This document shows, one piece after another, positions 8,360 through 15,997 of a stretch of 64,000 bases of DNA. The position numbers and the translations under genes are program-made. The number at the start of each line of letters is the position of its first letter. The stretch's first letter is position 1. The stretch covers positions 248,001 to 312,000 of the forward strand of contig NZ_JANHAP010000003.1 in assembly GCF_024734385.1 (NCBI RefSeq), given 5' to 3'. Origin of the DNA: Dasania sp. GY-MA-18. Its GTDB lineage: Bacteria; Pseudomonadota; Gammaproteobacteria; Pseudomonadales; Dasaniaceae. A model generated the notes under the pieces. The model was not told the origin of the DNA, searched no databases, and saw only the letters and a program-made list of their open reading frames with translations.

Positions 8360-9633
8360 TGACTAGCGCGTTAGACTACGATGTGGTCATCGCAGGTGGT
8401 GGCATGGTGGGTGCAAGCCTAGCGCTGTTATTGCAGCACAGCAGCTTACAAACTGGCCGCTCACCAAAAGTGTTAGTGGTGGAGAGTTATGCGCCAAGCA
8501 GCGCGGCGGCGCAAAATAAGGGTGCGAGTTTTGATGCGCGCTCTACGGCCTTATCTTATGGCAGCCGCATTATTTATCAGCAGCTGGGTCTTTGGCAGCA
8601 ACTTGCTCCCTATGCCACCGCCATAGAGCATATACACGTTTCTGAACGCGCCGCGTTTGCTTCCGCCTTATTACATGCCGCCGATATGCACTGGCCCGCG
8701 TTAGGCTATGTGATAGAAAACCGTGGCCTGGGCGAGGTATTACACGCCGCCTTAGCTGCCAGCGATATAGAGTTGGCCTGCCCAGCTACGGTGGTGCAGG
8801 CGCAGCCTCAGCAGGGAGCCATGGCCATTACCCTCAGTGAAGGTGGCCAGCAGCGGCAGCTGCGCTGTCAGTTATTGGTGGTGGCCGATGGTGCGCAATC
8901 ACAATTGCGCCAGCACTTGGGCATAGCGCACAGCGTACACAGCTACCAGCAGTCGGCGGTGGTGGCCAATGTCGCTTTTGAAAAAAGTCACCGCCAAGTT
9001 GCCTATGAGCGCTTTACCGATCAGGGGCCGCTGGCGCTGCTGCCGCTGGCCGAGCCTAACCGGGCCGCACTGGTGTGGACACAAAGTCCTGAGCAAGCGC
9101 AGCATTTATGCAGCTGCGATGAAGCAGAATTTTTAGCGGCTTTACAGCAGCGCTTTGGTCACCGGCTGGGGCAGTTCACGCAAGTGGGCAGCCGTCAGCA
9201 ATACCCTTTACAGCTGGTCACCAGCACCGAGCAGTTGCGCTCGCAGGTGGTGATTATGGGCAATGCCGCTCATGCTTTACACCCCGTGGCGGGGCAGGGT
9301 TTTAATTTAGCTTTGCGGGATTGCGCGCGTTTAAGCGAGATATTGCTAGCCGCCCACGCTAAGCAGCAAAACTTGGGGGAGCTGGCTGTGCTAAAACAGT
9401 ATCAGCAGGCGCAGCAGTTTGATCAGCATAAAACTACTTTGTTTTCCGATAAGGTGGGGGCGGTTTTTGCGCATCGGGCTAAGCCCTTGATGCTGCTGCG
9501 CAACTTGGGCTTGAGTGCGGTGGATGCTGTGCCCAGCCTGAAACAACAATTTATACGCCACGCCGCAGGCCAGCATTACGGTGCCGCCTTGGGCCTATTG
9601 GCCAGTAACCCCACAGAGGCGCAGCCGCTATGA
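8359..9633 (+). CDS. ubiH: FAD-dependent ubiquinone hydroxylase UbiH
   Basis: A 424-residue flavoprotein monooxygenase that hydroxylates C4 of the ubiquinone ring (2-octaprenyl-6-methoxyphenol step). The N-terminal Rossmann FAD motif GGGMVGASLA (about residues 12-21), the DG motif in VADGAQS and the FAD ribityl motif GNAAHALHPVAGQGFNLALRD (near residue 300) are all present. The first is preceded by the typical YDVVIAG strand. It overlaps pepP upstream by one base and ubiI downstream by ATGA. UbiH and UbiI are paralogues; this assignment follows the conserved order. Confidence 0.93.
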   Translation: MTSALDYDVVIAGGGMVGASLALLLQHSSLQTGRSPKVLVVESYAPSSAAAQNKGASFDARSTALSYGSRIIYQQLGLWQQLAPYATAIEHIHVSERAAFASALLHAADMHWPALGYVIENRGLGEVLHAALAASDIELACPATVVQAQPQQGAMAITLSEGGQQRQLRCQLLVVADGAQSQLRQHLGIAHSVHSYQQSAVVANVAFEKSHRQVAYERFTDQGPLALLPLAEPNRAALVWTQSPEQAQHLCSCDEAEFLAALQQRFGHRLGQFTQVGSRQQYPLQLVTSTEQLRSQVVIMGNAAHALHPVAGQGFNLALRDCARLSEILLAAHAKQQNLGELAVLKQYQQAQQFDQHKTTLFSDKVGAVFAHRAKPLMLLRNLGLSAVDAVPSLKQQFIRHAAGQHYGAALGLLASNPTEAQPL

Positions 9634-10868
9634 GTGCTACCCACAGCGCCAGCCACAGTTTTGACTTGATTATCGTCGGTGCCGGTTTAGCTGGTGCGGC
9701 CCTGGCTTGTGTGGTGGCGCAGGCCAATAAAGAGTTGCGCATAGCCATGGTAGAGGCACAGACCCTGCCCGCAGAGCCCCCCAGCCTGGCGCAAGCCGTG
9801 CAGGGCTTTGACCCCAGAGTGAGTGCACTCACCTTAGCCTCGCAGCAGCTCTTGCAAGGTATAGGTGTATGGCCAGCCATAATCAGCCAGCGCGCCGAGG
9901 CCTATAGCCATATGCAGGTGTGGGATGCCGAAGGCACCGGCAGCGTGAGTTTTGAGGCCGCTGAAGTGAACCAGCCCTGTCTGGGCTATATTGTTGAAAA
10001 TCGCATCACGCTATCGGCGTTGTTAAATACCTTAAAGGGCTTGGCCAATGTGCAGTGCTTTAACCCGGCAAAAGTGGCGGCTTTAGAGAGCGAGCCGCAA
10101 CAGCGCTGTTTGCGTTTGGAAGATGGCCAGCGCCTGAGCGCGCCGCTAATGGTGGCCGCCGATGGTGCCAACTCACTGCTGCGCCAGCAAGCGGGTTTTG
10201 CAGTACGCGAGTGGGATTACCAGCATCGGGCCATAGTCGCCACGGTGCAAACCGAATTGCCCCATCAGCACACCGCCTGGCAGCGTTTTTTACCCCAGGG
10301 GCCTTTGGCTTTTTTACCGCTGGCTGCCGCTGCGGAGGCTGACAGCCATTTTTGTTCTATTGTGTGGTCGGCGGTGCCGGAATATGCCCAGCAGCTTATG
10401 GCCTTGGATGACCAGACCTTTGCTCAGCAGTTAGCTGCAGCCTTTGAGCATAAGCTAGGGGCGGTGCAGGCGCTGTCCCAGCGCTATAGTTTTCCGCTGC
10501 AGCAGCGCCATGCGGTAGATTATATTCAGCCCGGTCTGGCCTTGGTGGGCGATGCCGCACACAGCATACATCCTTTGGCGGGGCAGGGTATTAACTTGGG
10601 CTTTAGCGATGTGGCGGTGCTGGCAGAGGAAATCTTGCGCGCCAGCCAACGAGGGCTAGCATTGGCGGATTACAGCATATTGCAGCGCTACCAGCGCCGC
10701 CGCAAAGCCGATAATCTCAGCATGATGTTGGCTATGGATGGTTTTAAGCGCCTGTTCGCCGAGACCAATATTGCACTGCGTTGGCTGCGCAATACCGGTA
10801 TGAATAGTTTTAACCGCAGCCCTGCGATTAAGCGCAAGATCATGCGCAGTGCCATGGGTTTGAATTAG
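9630..10868 (+). CDS. ubiI: FAD-dependent ubiquinone hydroxylase UbiI/VisC type
   Basis: A 412-residue paralogue of the preceding UbiH, predicted to hydroxylate C5 of the ubiquinone ring. It shows VGAGLAGAALA near residues 16-26, VAADGANSLLR near 171-181 and GDAAHSIHPLAGQGINLG near residue 305, the FAD-binding set for the UbiH/F/I family. UbiI, UbiF or a broad-specificity UbiM-like enzyme cannot be separated by motifs alone; position directly after ubiH favours UbiI. The start overlaps the ubiH stop by four bases. The operon probably ends here, 115 bases before gcvH. Confidence 0.88.
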   Translation: MSATHSASHSFDLIIVGAGLAGAALACVVAQANKELRIAMVEAQTLPAEPPSLAQAVQGFDPRVSALTLASQQLLQGIGVWPAIISQRAEAYSHMQVWDAEGTGSVSFEAAEVNQPCLGYIVENRITLSALLNTLKGLANVQCFNPAKVAALESEPQQRCLRLEDGQRLSAPLMVAADGANSLLRQQAGFAVREWDYQHRAIVATVQTELPHQHTAWQRFLPQGPLAFLPLAAAAEADSHFCSIVWSAVPEYAQQLMALDDQTFAQQLAAAFEHKLGAVQALSQRYSFPLQQRHAVDYIQPGLALVGDAAHSIHPLAGQGINLGFSDVAVLAEEILRASQRGLALADYSILQRYQRRRKADNLSMMLAMDGFKRLFAETNIALRWLRNTGMNSFNRSPAIKRKIMRSAMGLN

Positions 10869-10983
10869 TTTTATCGCCGGTTGGTGCTTGTGTTTCCGCT
10901 GAGCAGCGTTAGAATGCAGGCAAATATTAACAATAGCTTTCACCCCCTTACATTTACCTGGTGACCCATAAGAGGAAAAACCT

Positions 10984-11373
10984 ATGAGCAATACCCCTAG
11001 CGAATTGAAATATGCTCGCAGCCACGAGTGGGCGCGTTTAGAAGAAGATGGCACGGTTACCGTGGGTATTTCTGATTTTGCGCAAGAGTCTTTAGGTGAT
11101 GTAGTGTTTGTAGAAGTGCCAGAGTTGGGTACCAATGTAGCGGCTGGCGATGAAGTGAGTGTGGTTGAATCAGTAAAAGCGGCCTCTGATATCTATGCAC
11201 CTATAGGCGGCGAAGTGATTGCTGTTAACGAAGCTTTAGAAGAAGAGCCAGAAACGGTTAATACTGAGCCTTACGAAGATGGCTGGTTATTTAAGCTGCG
11301 CCCCAGCGACGTTTCCGAGCTGGATAATTTGTTAGATGCTGAGGATTATCAGCAGTTGTGTGAAGACGAATAA
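10984..11373 (+). CDS. gcvH: Glycine cleavage system H protein
   Basis: A 129-residue lipoyl carrier that shuttles the methylamine group between the P, T and L proteins of glycine cleavage. The lipoylated lysine is K65 in [15 protein letters not shown], a near-perfect family motif. The N-terminus (KYARSHEWA) is also typical. AGAGGAAA at 10971-10978 gives a good RBS. Neither gcvT nor gcvP is in the window, so the operon is split here or those genes lie elsewhere. A strong hairpin terminator follows. No glycine riboswitch is recognisable in the 115-base upstream gap. Confidence 0.97.
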   Translation: MSNTPSELKYARSHEWARLEEDGTVTVGISDFAQESLGDVVFVEVPELGTNVAAGDEVSVVESVKAASDIYAPIGGEVIAVNEALEEEPETVNTEPYEDGWLFKLRPSDVSELDNLLDAEDYQQLCEDE

Positions 11374-11394
11374 ATCGCATTAGATTTTACATTC

Positions 11395-11423
11395 AACGCC
11401 CGCTATTGCGGGCGTTGTTGTTT
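11395..11423 (+). terminator. Intrinsic terminator after gcvH
   Basis: A 9-bp perfect stem, AACGCCCGC (11395-11403) and GCGGGCGTT (11408-11416), with a TATT loop, is followed by a T-rich tract. It lies between the convergent gcvH and HDOD genes and could serve both directions. Confidence 0.85.
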
Positions 11424-11435
11424 GTGGCCTGGCCG

Positions 11436-12317
11436 TTATTGGTCGAAGTAGTCGCTGCTCCCCAGGCCCAACTCTAGGCAAGTGGCTTTGATGCCTTCAA
11501 AGTCATAGTGACTTAGGCCTACATAGATTAATAGTGTCTCTTCTATTTGCTGCCATTCAAAGTCCTCGGTTTGATTACCTATGATTTTGTAGTTGCCGCA
11601 TATGTGTTCGGCCATTTTTAAAATAGCTAGCAAATTCTTTTTTTCAATTTTCGGATAATCGGGGTTGGCAAAAATAGCAGCGCAGCTGTGATGATCGGCG
11701 ATAGCTTCGCTGATATAGGCGGGCAGGTTCCAAGACTTGGCAATGTAATAGCCCACTACCGCGTGGTTGGTATTAAGGCTGTGGTTTTCGCTATCAACAA
11801 TACGTTGGTTGTGGCAGCCATAGGATGCCACCATCACCTCTGGGTAGTTATCAAAACGCTGCATCAGTAGGGGGACGCCGCAATTATGAAACAGGCCTAC
11901 AGTATAGGCTTCATCGGGGGACTGTATGCCTAGTTGTTTGGCGATGGTGGTGCAGGCCATGGCAATATCCATGGCGCTGTCCCAAAATTTATTAAGGCTG
12001 CTGACGTGTTCATCACTCAGCTCACTGCGTATGGATAGTGCGTTTACAATGTTAATTACGCTGTTTATGCCCATTAGATTACAGGCCTGTTGTATGGAGC
12101 TGATTTTATTTTTTAGGCCGTAAAACGGGGAGTTAACGGTTTTTAAAATACTGCCAGCTATACCCACATCTTGGCTGATTAGCTCGGCGATACGGTTGAT
12201 ACTGCAGTCGGGTGAGACCTGCTCTCTTTGCAGGTCCACCATAATTTGCGGCTGCGGGGGGATGCTAATGCCCTGTAAAACTTGGCTAACTTGTTCCTGG
12301 GTTAAGCTAATACTCAT
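11436..12317 (-). CDS. HDOD-domain signalling protein
   Basis: The ATG at 12317 gives 293 residues beginning MSISLTQEQ. Longer in-frame starts up to 12440 would add a low-complexity stretch unlike the family. The HDOD domain covers about residues 15-215, with the recognisable IPPQPQIMVDL start, the SILKTVNSPFYGL segment and LFHNCGVPLLMQ. HDOD domains are HD-related but usually lack the catalytic metal ligands and work in regulation, often near chemotaxis or c-di-GMP proteins. The protein stands alone, convergent with gcvH and divergent from rlmI. The exact partner is unknown. Confidence 0.88.
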   Translation of the reverse strand: MSISLTQEQVSQVLQGISIPPQPQIMVDLQREQVSPDCSINRIAELISQDVGIAGSILKTVNSPFYGLKNKISSIQQACNLMGINSVINIVNALSIRSELSDEHVSSLNKFWDSAMDIAMACTTIAKQLGIQSPDEAYTVGLFHNCGVPLLMQRFDNYPEVMVASYGCHNQRIVDSENHSLNTNHAVVGYYIAKSWNLPAYISEAIADHHSCAAIFANPDYPKIEKKNLLAILKMAEHICGNYKIIGNQTEDFEWQQIEETLLIYVGLSHYDFEGIKATCLELGLGSSDYFDQ

Positions 12318-12448
12318 GCTTAGGTGCCTATTTTGGTGCTTGCTTGGGTGTGTATTTGGGTGCTTGTCTAAAGCTACCTGAGCGCTAGGTATAACAGTGT
12401 AGATTAACGCGGTCCAGCTTGCTGTGAGTGAGCTGCACAAATCTCAGG

Positions 12449-12454
12449 TATAAT
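12449..12454 (+). promoter_or_regulatory. -10 box of the probable rlmI promoter
   Basis: A perfect TATAAT lies 50 bases before the rlmI ATG. No convincing -35 element is seen at 16-18 bases upstream. Confidence 0.4.
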
Positions 12455-12503
12455 ACGGCGCCTTTCGATTAGCCTCGCCTTTTTTGTAATTCAGGATATA
12501 GCC

Positions 12504-13706
12504 ATGAGCACCGATTACCCCCTAATACGCTTAAACAATAAAGCTGACCGTCGTTTGCGGGGTGGCCATGTATGGATTTACAGCAATGAGATAGACACCA
12601 AGGCCACGCCTATTAAAGATATAGAGCCGGGCCAGCAGGTGTTAATAGAAAATGCTCAGGGCAAATTGATGGGCTTGGCCTACCTCAATCCGCATAACTT
12701 AATTTGCGGCCGCTTAATCAGCCGCGATGGCAAACATGGTTTAGATAAATCTCTATTAGTGCACCGTATCAATATTGCCCTGAGTTTGCGCCAGGCTATG
12801 AACGACAAACCTTATTATCGTTTGGTTTACGGCGATAGCGATGGCCTGCCCGGCTTGGTGGTGGATAGATTTGGCGAGGTGTTGGTGGTGCAATTGGCCA
12901 CCGCCGGTATGGAGCGGGTGAAAACAGAAATCGTCGAGGCCCTGTGCCAAGTGCTAAAACCCAGCGGCATATTAATTAAAAACGACTCCCGTATACGCAG
13001 CGCCGAAGGCTTGGAAGACTATGTGGAAGTGGCCTACGGCGAGGTGCCCCAGCGGGTATTGATAGAAGAGAACGGCGTGCAGTTTGAAGTGCCGGTATAC
13101 GAGGGTCAAAAGACCGGTTGGTTTTACGATCACCGCGCCAGCCGCGCCAACCTGGCGCACTATGTCAAAGGCAAGCGCGTGCTAGATGTGTTTAGCTACA
13201 TAGGCGGCTGGGGCGTGCAGGCCGCGGCCTTTGGTGCTGAATCGGTAATGTGTGTAGACAGTTCTGAGTTTGCGCTGGACTGTGTGCATCGCAATGCCGA
13301 GTTAAACGGCGTTAGCGATAAGGTAGAAAGCCTGCAGGGTAATGCCTTTGAGGCCATGAAACAATTAGCCTTAGAGGGCGAGCGCTTTGATGTGGTGATT
13401 ATGGATCCACCGGCGTTTATCCCGCGCCGCAAAGATATTAAAAAGGGCGAGCAGGCTTATAGGCGGGTGAATGAGCTGGCTATGCGTTTGCTTAATAAAG
13501 ACGGCATCTTGGTGTCGGCCTCTTGCTCTATGCACTTGGGGCGTGAGGTATTGGTGGATATATTGCGCCAGTCCTCGCGGCATATAGACCGCCAGCTGCA
13601 AATACTGCAGCACTTTGGCCAAACCTATGATCACCCGGTACACCCGGCTATACCCGAAACGGATTATCTAAAGGCTGTGTTTACCCGCTTATTACCCGTT
13701 TCTTAA
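12504..13706 (+). CDS. rlmI: 23S rRNA m5C1962 methyltransferase RlmI
   Basis: A 400-residue SAM-dependent methyltransferase acting on 23S rRNA. It has an N-terminal PUA domain starting NNKADRRLRGGHVWIYSNEI, a beta-barrel linker, and a C-terminal Rossmann methyltransferase with motif I VLDVFSYIGGWGVQAA (near residue 230). MDPPAF follows near residue 300, then SASCSMHL with the presumed catalytic Cys. The length equals the E. coli enzyme (396). It is convergent with the following lipoprotein gene with only four bases between their stops. Confidence 0.94.
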   Translation: MSTDYPLIRLNNKADRRLRGGHVWIYSNEIDTKATPIKDIEPGQQVLIENAQGKLMGLAYLNPHNLICGRLISRDGKHGLDKSLLVHRINIALSLRQAMNDKPYYRLVYGDSDGLPGLVVDRFGEVLVVQLATAGMERVKTEIVEALCQVLKPSGILIKNDSRIRSAEGLEDYVEVAYGEVPQRVLIEENGVQFEVPVYEGQKTGWFYDHRASRANLAHYVKGKRVLDVFSYIGGWGVQAAAFGAESVMCVDSSEFALDCVHRNAELNGVSDKVESLQGNAFEAMKQLALEGERFDVVIMDPPAFIPRRKDIKKGEQAYRRVNELAMRLLNKDGILVSASCSMHLGREVLVDILRQSSRHIDRQLQILQHFGQTYDHPVHPAIPETDYLKAVFTRLLPVS

Positions 13707-13710
13707 CAGG

Positions 13711-14655
13711 CTATTGCTCGTCTTTAAAGCTTAAGGCCAGCATGAGCTCGCCCAGTTGTTGATTTAGGCTGAGGGGGTCGGGGTCTGGTTGTTGCAGTAG
13801 CTGGGCAATGCTGGCGTAGTTGGGGTGGGCCGCGGTGTGTAGGCTGATGCTGGTCAGTACGGCGATGGGCCACTGGCTATCTTGGCTGTAGGGGCTGTGT
13901 TGGCCATTTGCTATAGCGCCTAGTTGCTGCTGCCACAATATGCGTATCTCGGTGGCGGCAGGCAGTTGCTTATGATGGGCCTGCCAATAGGCGTGAGCGC
14001 TTTCTACATCGCTAAGCCACTGCTGTGCTAATAAGGCTAAATAGTCCCGCCGTCTGGGTAGGGCTAGTTGCGTGAGGGCATCTGCGTCGGCGTTGCTATA
14101 GTGGCTGAGCTCGCGGCCCCAAATAAAAAACTCTAATACGCTCAAGCCCAGGGCAGCTTCTTCGTCACTATAGCGCTGGTGCTGTTGTGCTAAGTTGGCG
14201 AGGCTGAGGTGCAGAGTGCTGTCGTTGACTATGCCACTTTGCGGGTAGCCCTCAATACTATCTAAGTAGCCAGCACTAATGTCGTGGCTGTGTAAGCGCT
14301 GCTGTAACTCGATAAGTTCAGGCTGGGCCGGCAGCAAGGCTAGGTAGCTCGCACTGTGGTGCCACTGGCGGTGGCTGGCCAGCCACTGCGCTCGCAATTG
14401 CTGCCAGTGTGAGGTATCGCTGTGTTCTAGGAATTGCTGGCTGCGAGCTAATAAGGCTTGGGCGCTGGCGATGCTCTGGCGCAGCGAGAGCTCGGCTTGC
14501 TGGGCTATGCGATGGTGTAGTTGTGTTACATCTATAGCGGGGGCACTTGCGGCTGGAGGGTTAATGGCGGCGCTGTCGCCGGAGCTATCGGGCTGGCAGC
14601 CTAATAATAGGCTGCACAGGCTTAATAGGGCGATAGTCTTAAGGCGCAGCGCCAT
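13711..14655 (-). CDS. Imelysin-like lipoprotein with altered GxHxxE motif
   Basis: A 314-residue protein with a lipoprotein signal peptide ending LLLGC (lipidated Cys20). Two imelysin/peptidase-M75 landmarks are visible: GYLDSIEGYPQSGIVND at residues 129-145 and GLSVLEFFIWG at 170-180. The second corresponds to the family GxHxxE motif with His replaced by Ser172 and Glu175 kept. Imelysin-like proteins are surface or periplasmic and often linked to iron uptake. A metal-binding role is doubtful given the lost His. The gene is followed by (reading its strand) convergent rlmI and is two bases downstream of a HAD phosphatase gene. Confidence 0.7.
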   Translation of the reverse strand: MALRLKTIALLSLCSLLLGCQPDSSGDSAAINPPAASAPAIDVTQLHHRIAQQAELSLRQSIASAQALLARSQQFLEHSDTSHWQQLRAQWLASHRQWHHSASYLALLPAQPELIELQQRLHSHDISAGYLDSIEGYPQSGIVNDSTLHLSLANLAQQHQRYSDEEAALGLSVLEFFIWGRELSHYSNADADALTQLALPRRRDYLALLAQQWLSDVESAHAYWQAHHKQLPAATEIRILWQQQLGAIANGQHSPYSQDSQWPIAVLTSISLHTAAHPNYASIAQLLQQPDPDPLSLNQQLGELMLALSFKDEQ

Positions 14656-14657
14656 GT

Positions 14658-15314
14658 TTAGCCTCTTAAACTAATACAGGGCCAGCCCTGTGCTTGGGCG
14701 TAGGCGCTGAGGGTCTCGTCGGCATCCACGGCCACCGGGTTATCAACCAGCTTTAGCAGTGGCAGGTCGTTGAGAGAGTCGCTGTAAAAATAACTGCCCG
14801 CCAGGCTGTGGCCATGTTCGGCCATCCAAGCTTCCAAGCGCTTAACCTTGCCCTCTTGAAAACAAGGCGTGCCGGTGACGCGGCCGGTGTACTCGCCGTT
14901 AACCAGTTCGGGTTCGCTGGCCAGTATATGTTCTACCCCCATGCTGTTAGCGATAGGGCCGGTAACAAATAAATTGGTGGCTGTAATAATGAGTAGCTCG
15001 TGGCCTTGCTTGCGGTGTTGCTGCAGTAGGGCGTCAGCTTTGGCTTGCCGCATAGGGGCGATGACCTCGGCCATAAACTGCTGGTGCCACTGGTCTAACT
15101 GAGCCTTGGGGTGGGCTTTTAGCGGCGCTAGAGAAAACTCCAAGTATTCATAAATATTTAAACTGCCATCTTTATATTGTTGGTAAAAGTAATCGTTGCC
15201 TTGCTTGTAGCTGTGGCTATCGACTATACCTTGTTCTACTAAGAACTGGCCCCAGCCGTGGTCGCTATCGCCGTTGAGTAGGGTGTTGTCTAGGTCAAAG
15301 ATGGCCAGTGTCAT
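14658..15314 (-). CDS. HAD-superfamily IB phosphatase
   Basis: A 218-residue cytosolic phosphatase. The ATG at 15314 gives MTLAIFDLDNTLL; a TTG four codons upstream is open but less likely. HAD motif I is FDLDNTLL with nucleophile Asp7 and acid Asp9. Motif II is IITAT, and motif IV is YSDSLNDLPLL near residue 180. A long cap with Tyr- and Phe-rich stretches fits the PSPase-like IB subfamily (TIGR01490). In Pseudomonas the equivalent gene next to rppH-ptsP has been reported to act as a histidinol-phosphate phosphatase; that is a plausible role here but not proven. It is divergent from rppH. Confidence 0.85.
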   Translation of the reverse strand: MTLAIFDLDNTLLNGDSDHGWGQFLVEQGIVDSHSYKQGNDYFYQQYKDGSLNIYEYLEFSLAPLKAHPKAQLDQWHQQFMAEVIAPMRQAKADALLQQHRKQGHELLIITATNLFVTGPIANSMGVEHILASEPELVNGEYTGRVTGTPCFQEGKVKRLEAWMAEHGHSLAGSYFYSDSLNDLPLLKLVDNPVAVDADETLSAYAQAQGWPCISLRG

Positions 15315-15484
15315 GGTGGTATCCAAAATAGGGGTGGAAAAAGCCGCCTAGCATAAAGGGCCGCGGCCTTTTTTGCATCTCGATTGTGATTATTGGCGTA
15401 TTTGTGGAACAATGCTGGGGATGATAAACGGATAAGGTGGTTTTTGCCCGTCCAAATGTGGCAAACAACCATAAGGATGTAGAT

Positions 15485-15970
15485 GTGATTGATGCAGATG
15501 GTTTTCGCGCCAACGTTGGCATAATGCTAGCCAATGGCAAAGGTGAAGTGCTGTGGGCACGCCGCGTTGGCCAAGATGCTTGGCAGTTTCCCCAAGGCGG
15601 CATTAATCAAGGCGAGACCGTAGAGCAGGCGCTATACCGCGAGCTGGGTGAAGAGGTGGGCCTCAGTGCCAATGATGTAGAGATTATGGCCTGTACCCGC
15701 GGCTGGTTGCGTTATCGCTTGCCCGAGCGCTCTATACGCCGCGATAGTAAGCCTTTGTGTATAGGCCAAAAACAAAAATGGTTTTTATTAAAAATGTTGG
15801 CCGATGATGATTCGGTCAGCTTTGATAATGGCTGTAAGCCTGAGTTTGATCACTGGCGTTGGGTGAGTTATTGGTACCCCCTGGGCCAGGTTATCCCCTT
15901 TAAACGCGAAGTGTATAGGCGGGCAATGAAAGAGTTGGCGGTGAAGCATAGCCGTTTAGTATTAGAGTAG
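15485..15970 (+). CDS. rppH: RNA 5'-pyrophosphohydrolase RppH
   Basis: Nudix hydrolase that removes pyrophosphate from triphosphorylated mRNA 5' ends, starting RNase E-dependent decay. The GTG at 15485 is chosen because AAGGA lies eight bases upstream and the protein then begins (M)[11 protein letters not shown], exactly as in E. coli and Pseudomonas RppH; an upstream GTG at 15437 would add 16 unmatched residues. At 161 residues the length is normal. The Nudix box GX5EX7REUXEEXGU is intact as [33 protein letters not shown] and WRWVSYWYP are further RppH signatures. ptsP starts 27 bases after the stop, so the two are likely co-transcribed. Confidence 0.95.
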   Translation: MIDADGFRANVGIMLANGKGEVLWARRVGQDAWQFPQGGINQGETVEQALYRELGEEVGLSANDVEIMACTRGWLRYRLPERSIRRDSKPLCIGQKQKWFLLKMLADDDSVSFDNGCKPEFDHWRWVSYWYPLGQVIPFKREVYRRAMKELAVKHSRLVLE

Positions 15971-15997
15971 CCCTAGGGCTAAACCCATAGGTAGAGC

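Noticed and set aside
10869-10983. Glycine riboswitch before gcvH
   Set aside because: The gap is only 115 bases and shows no paired aptamer features.
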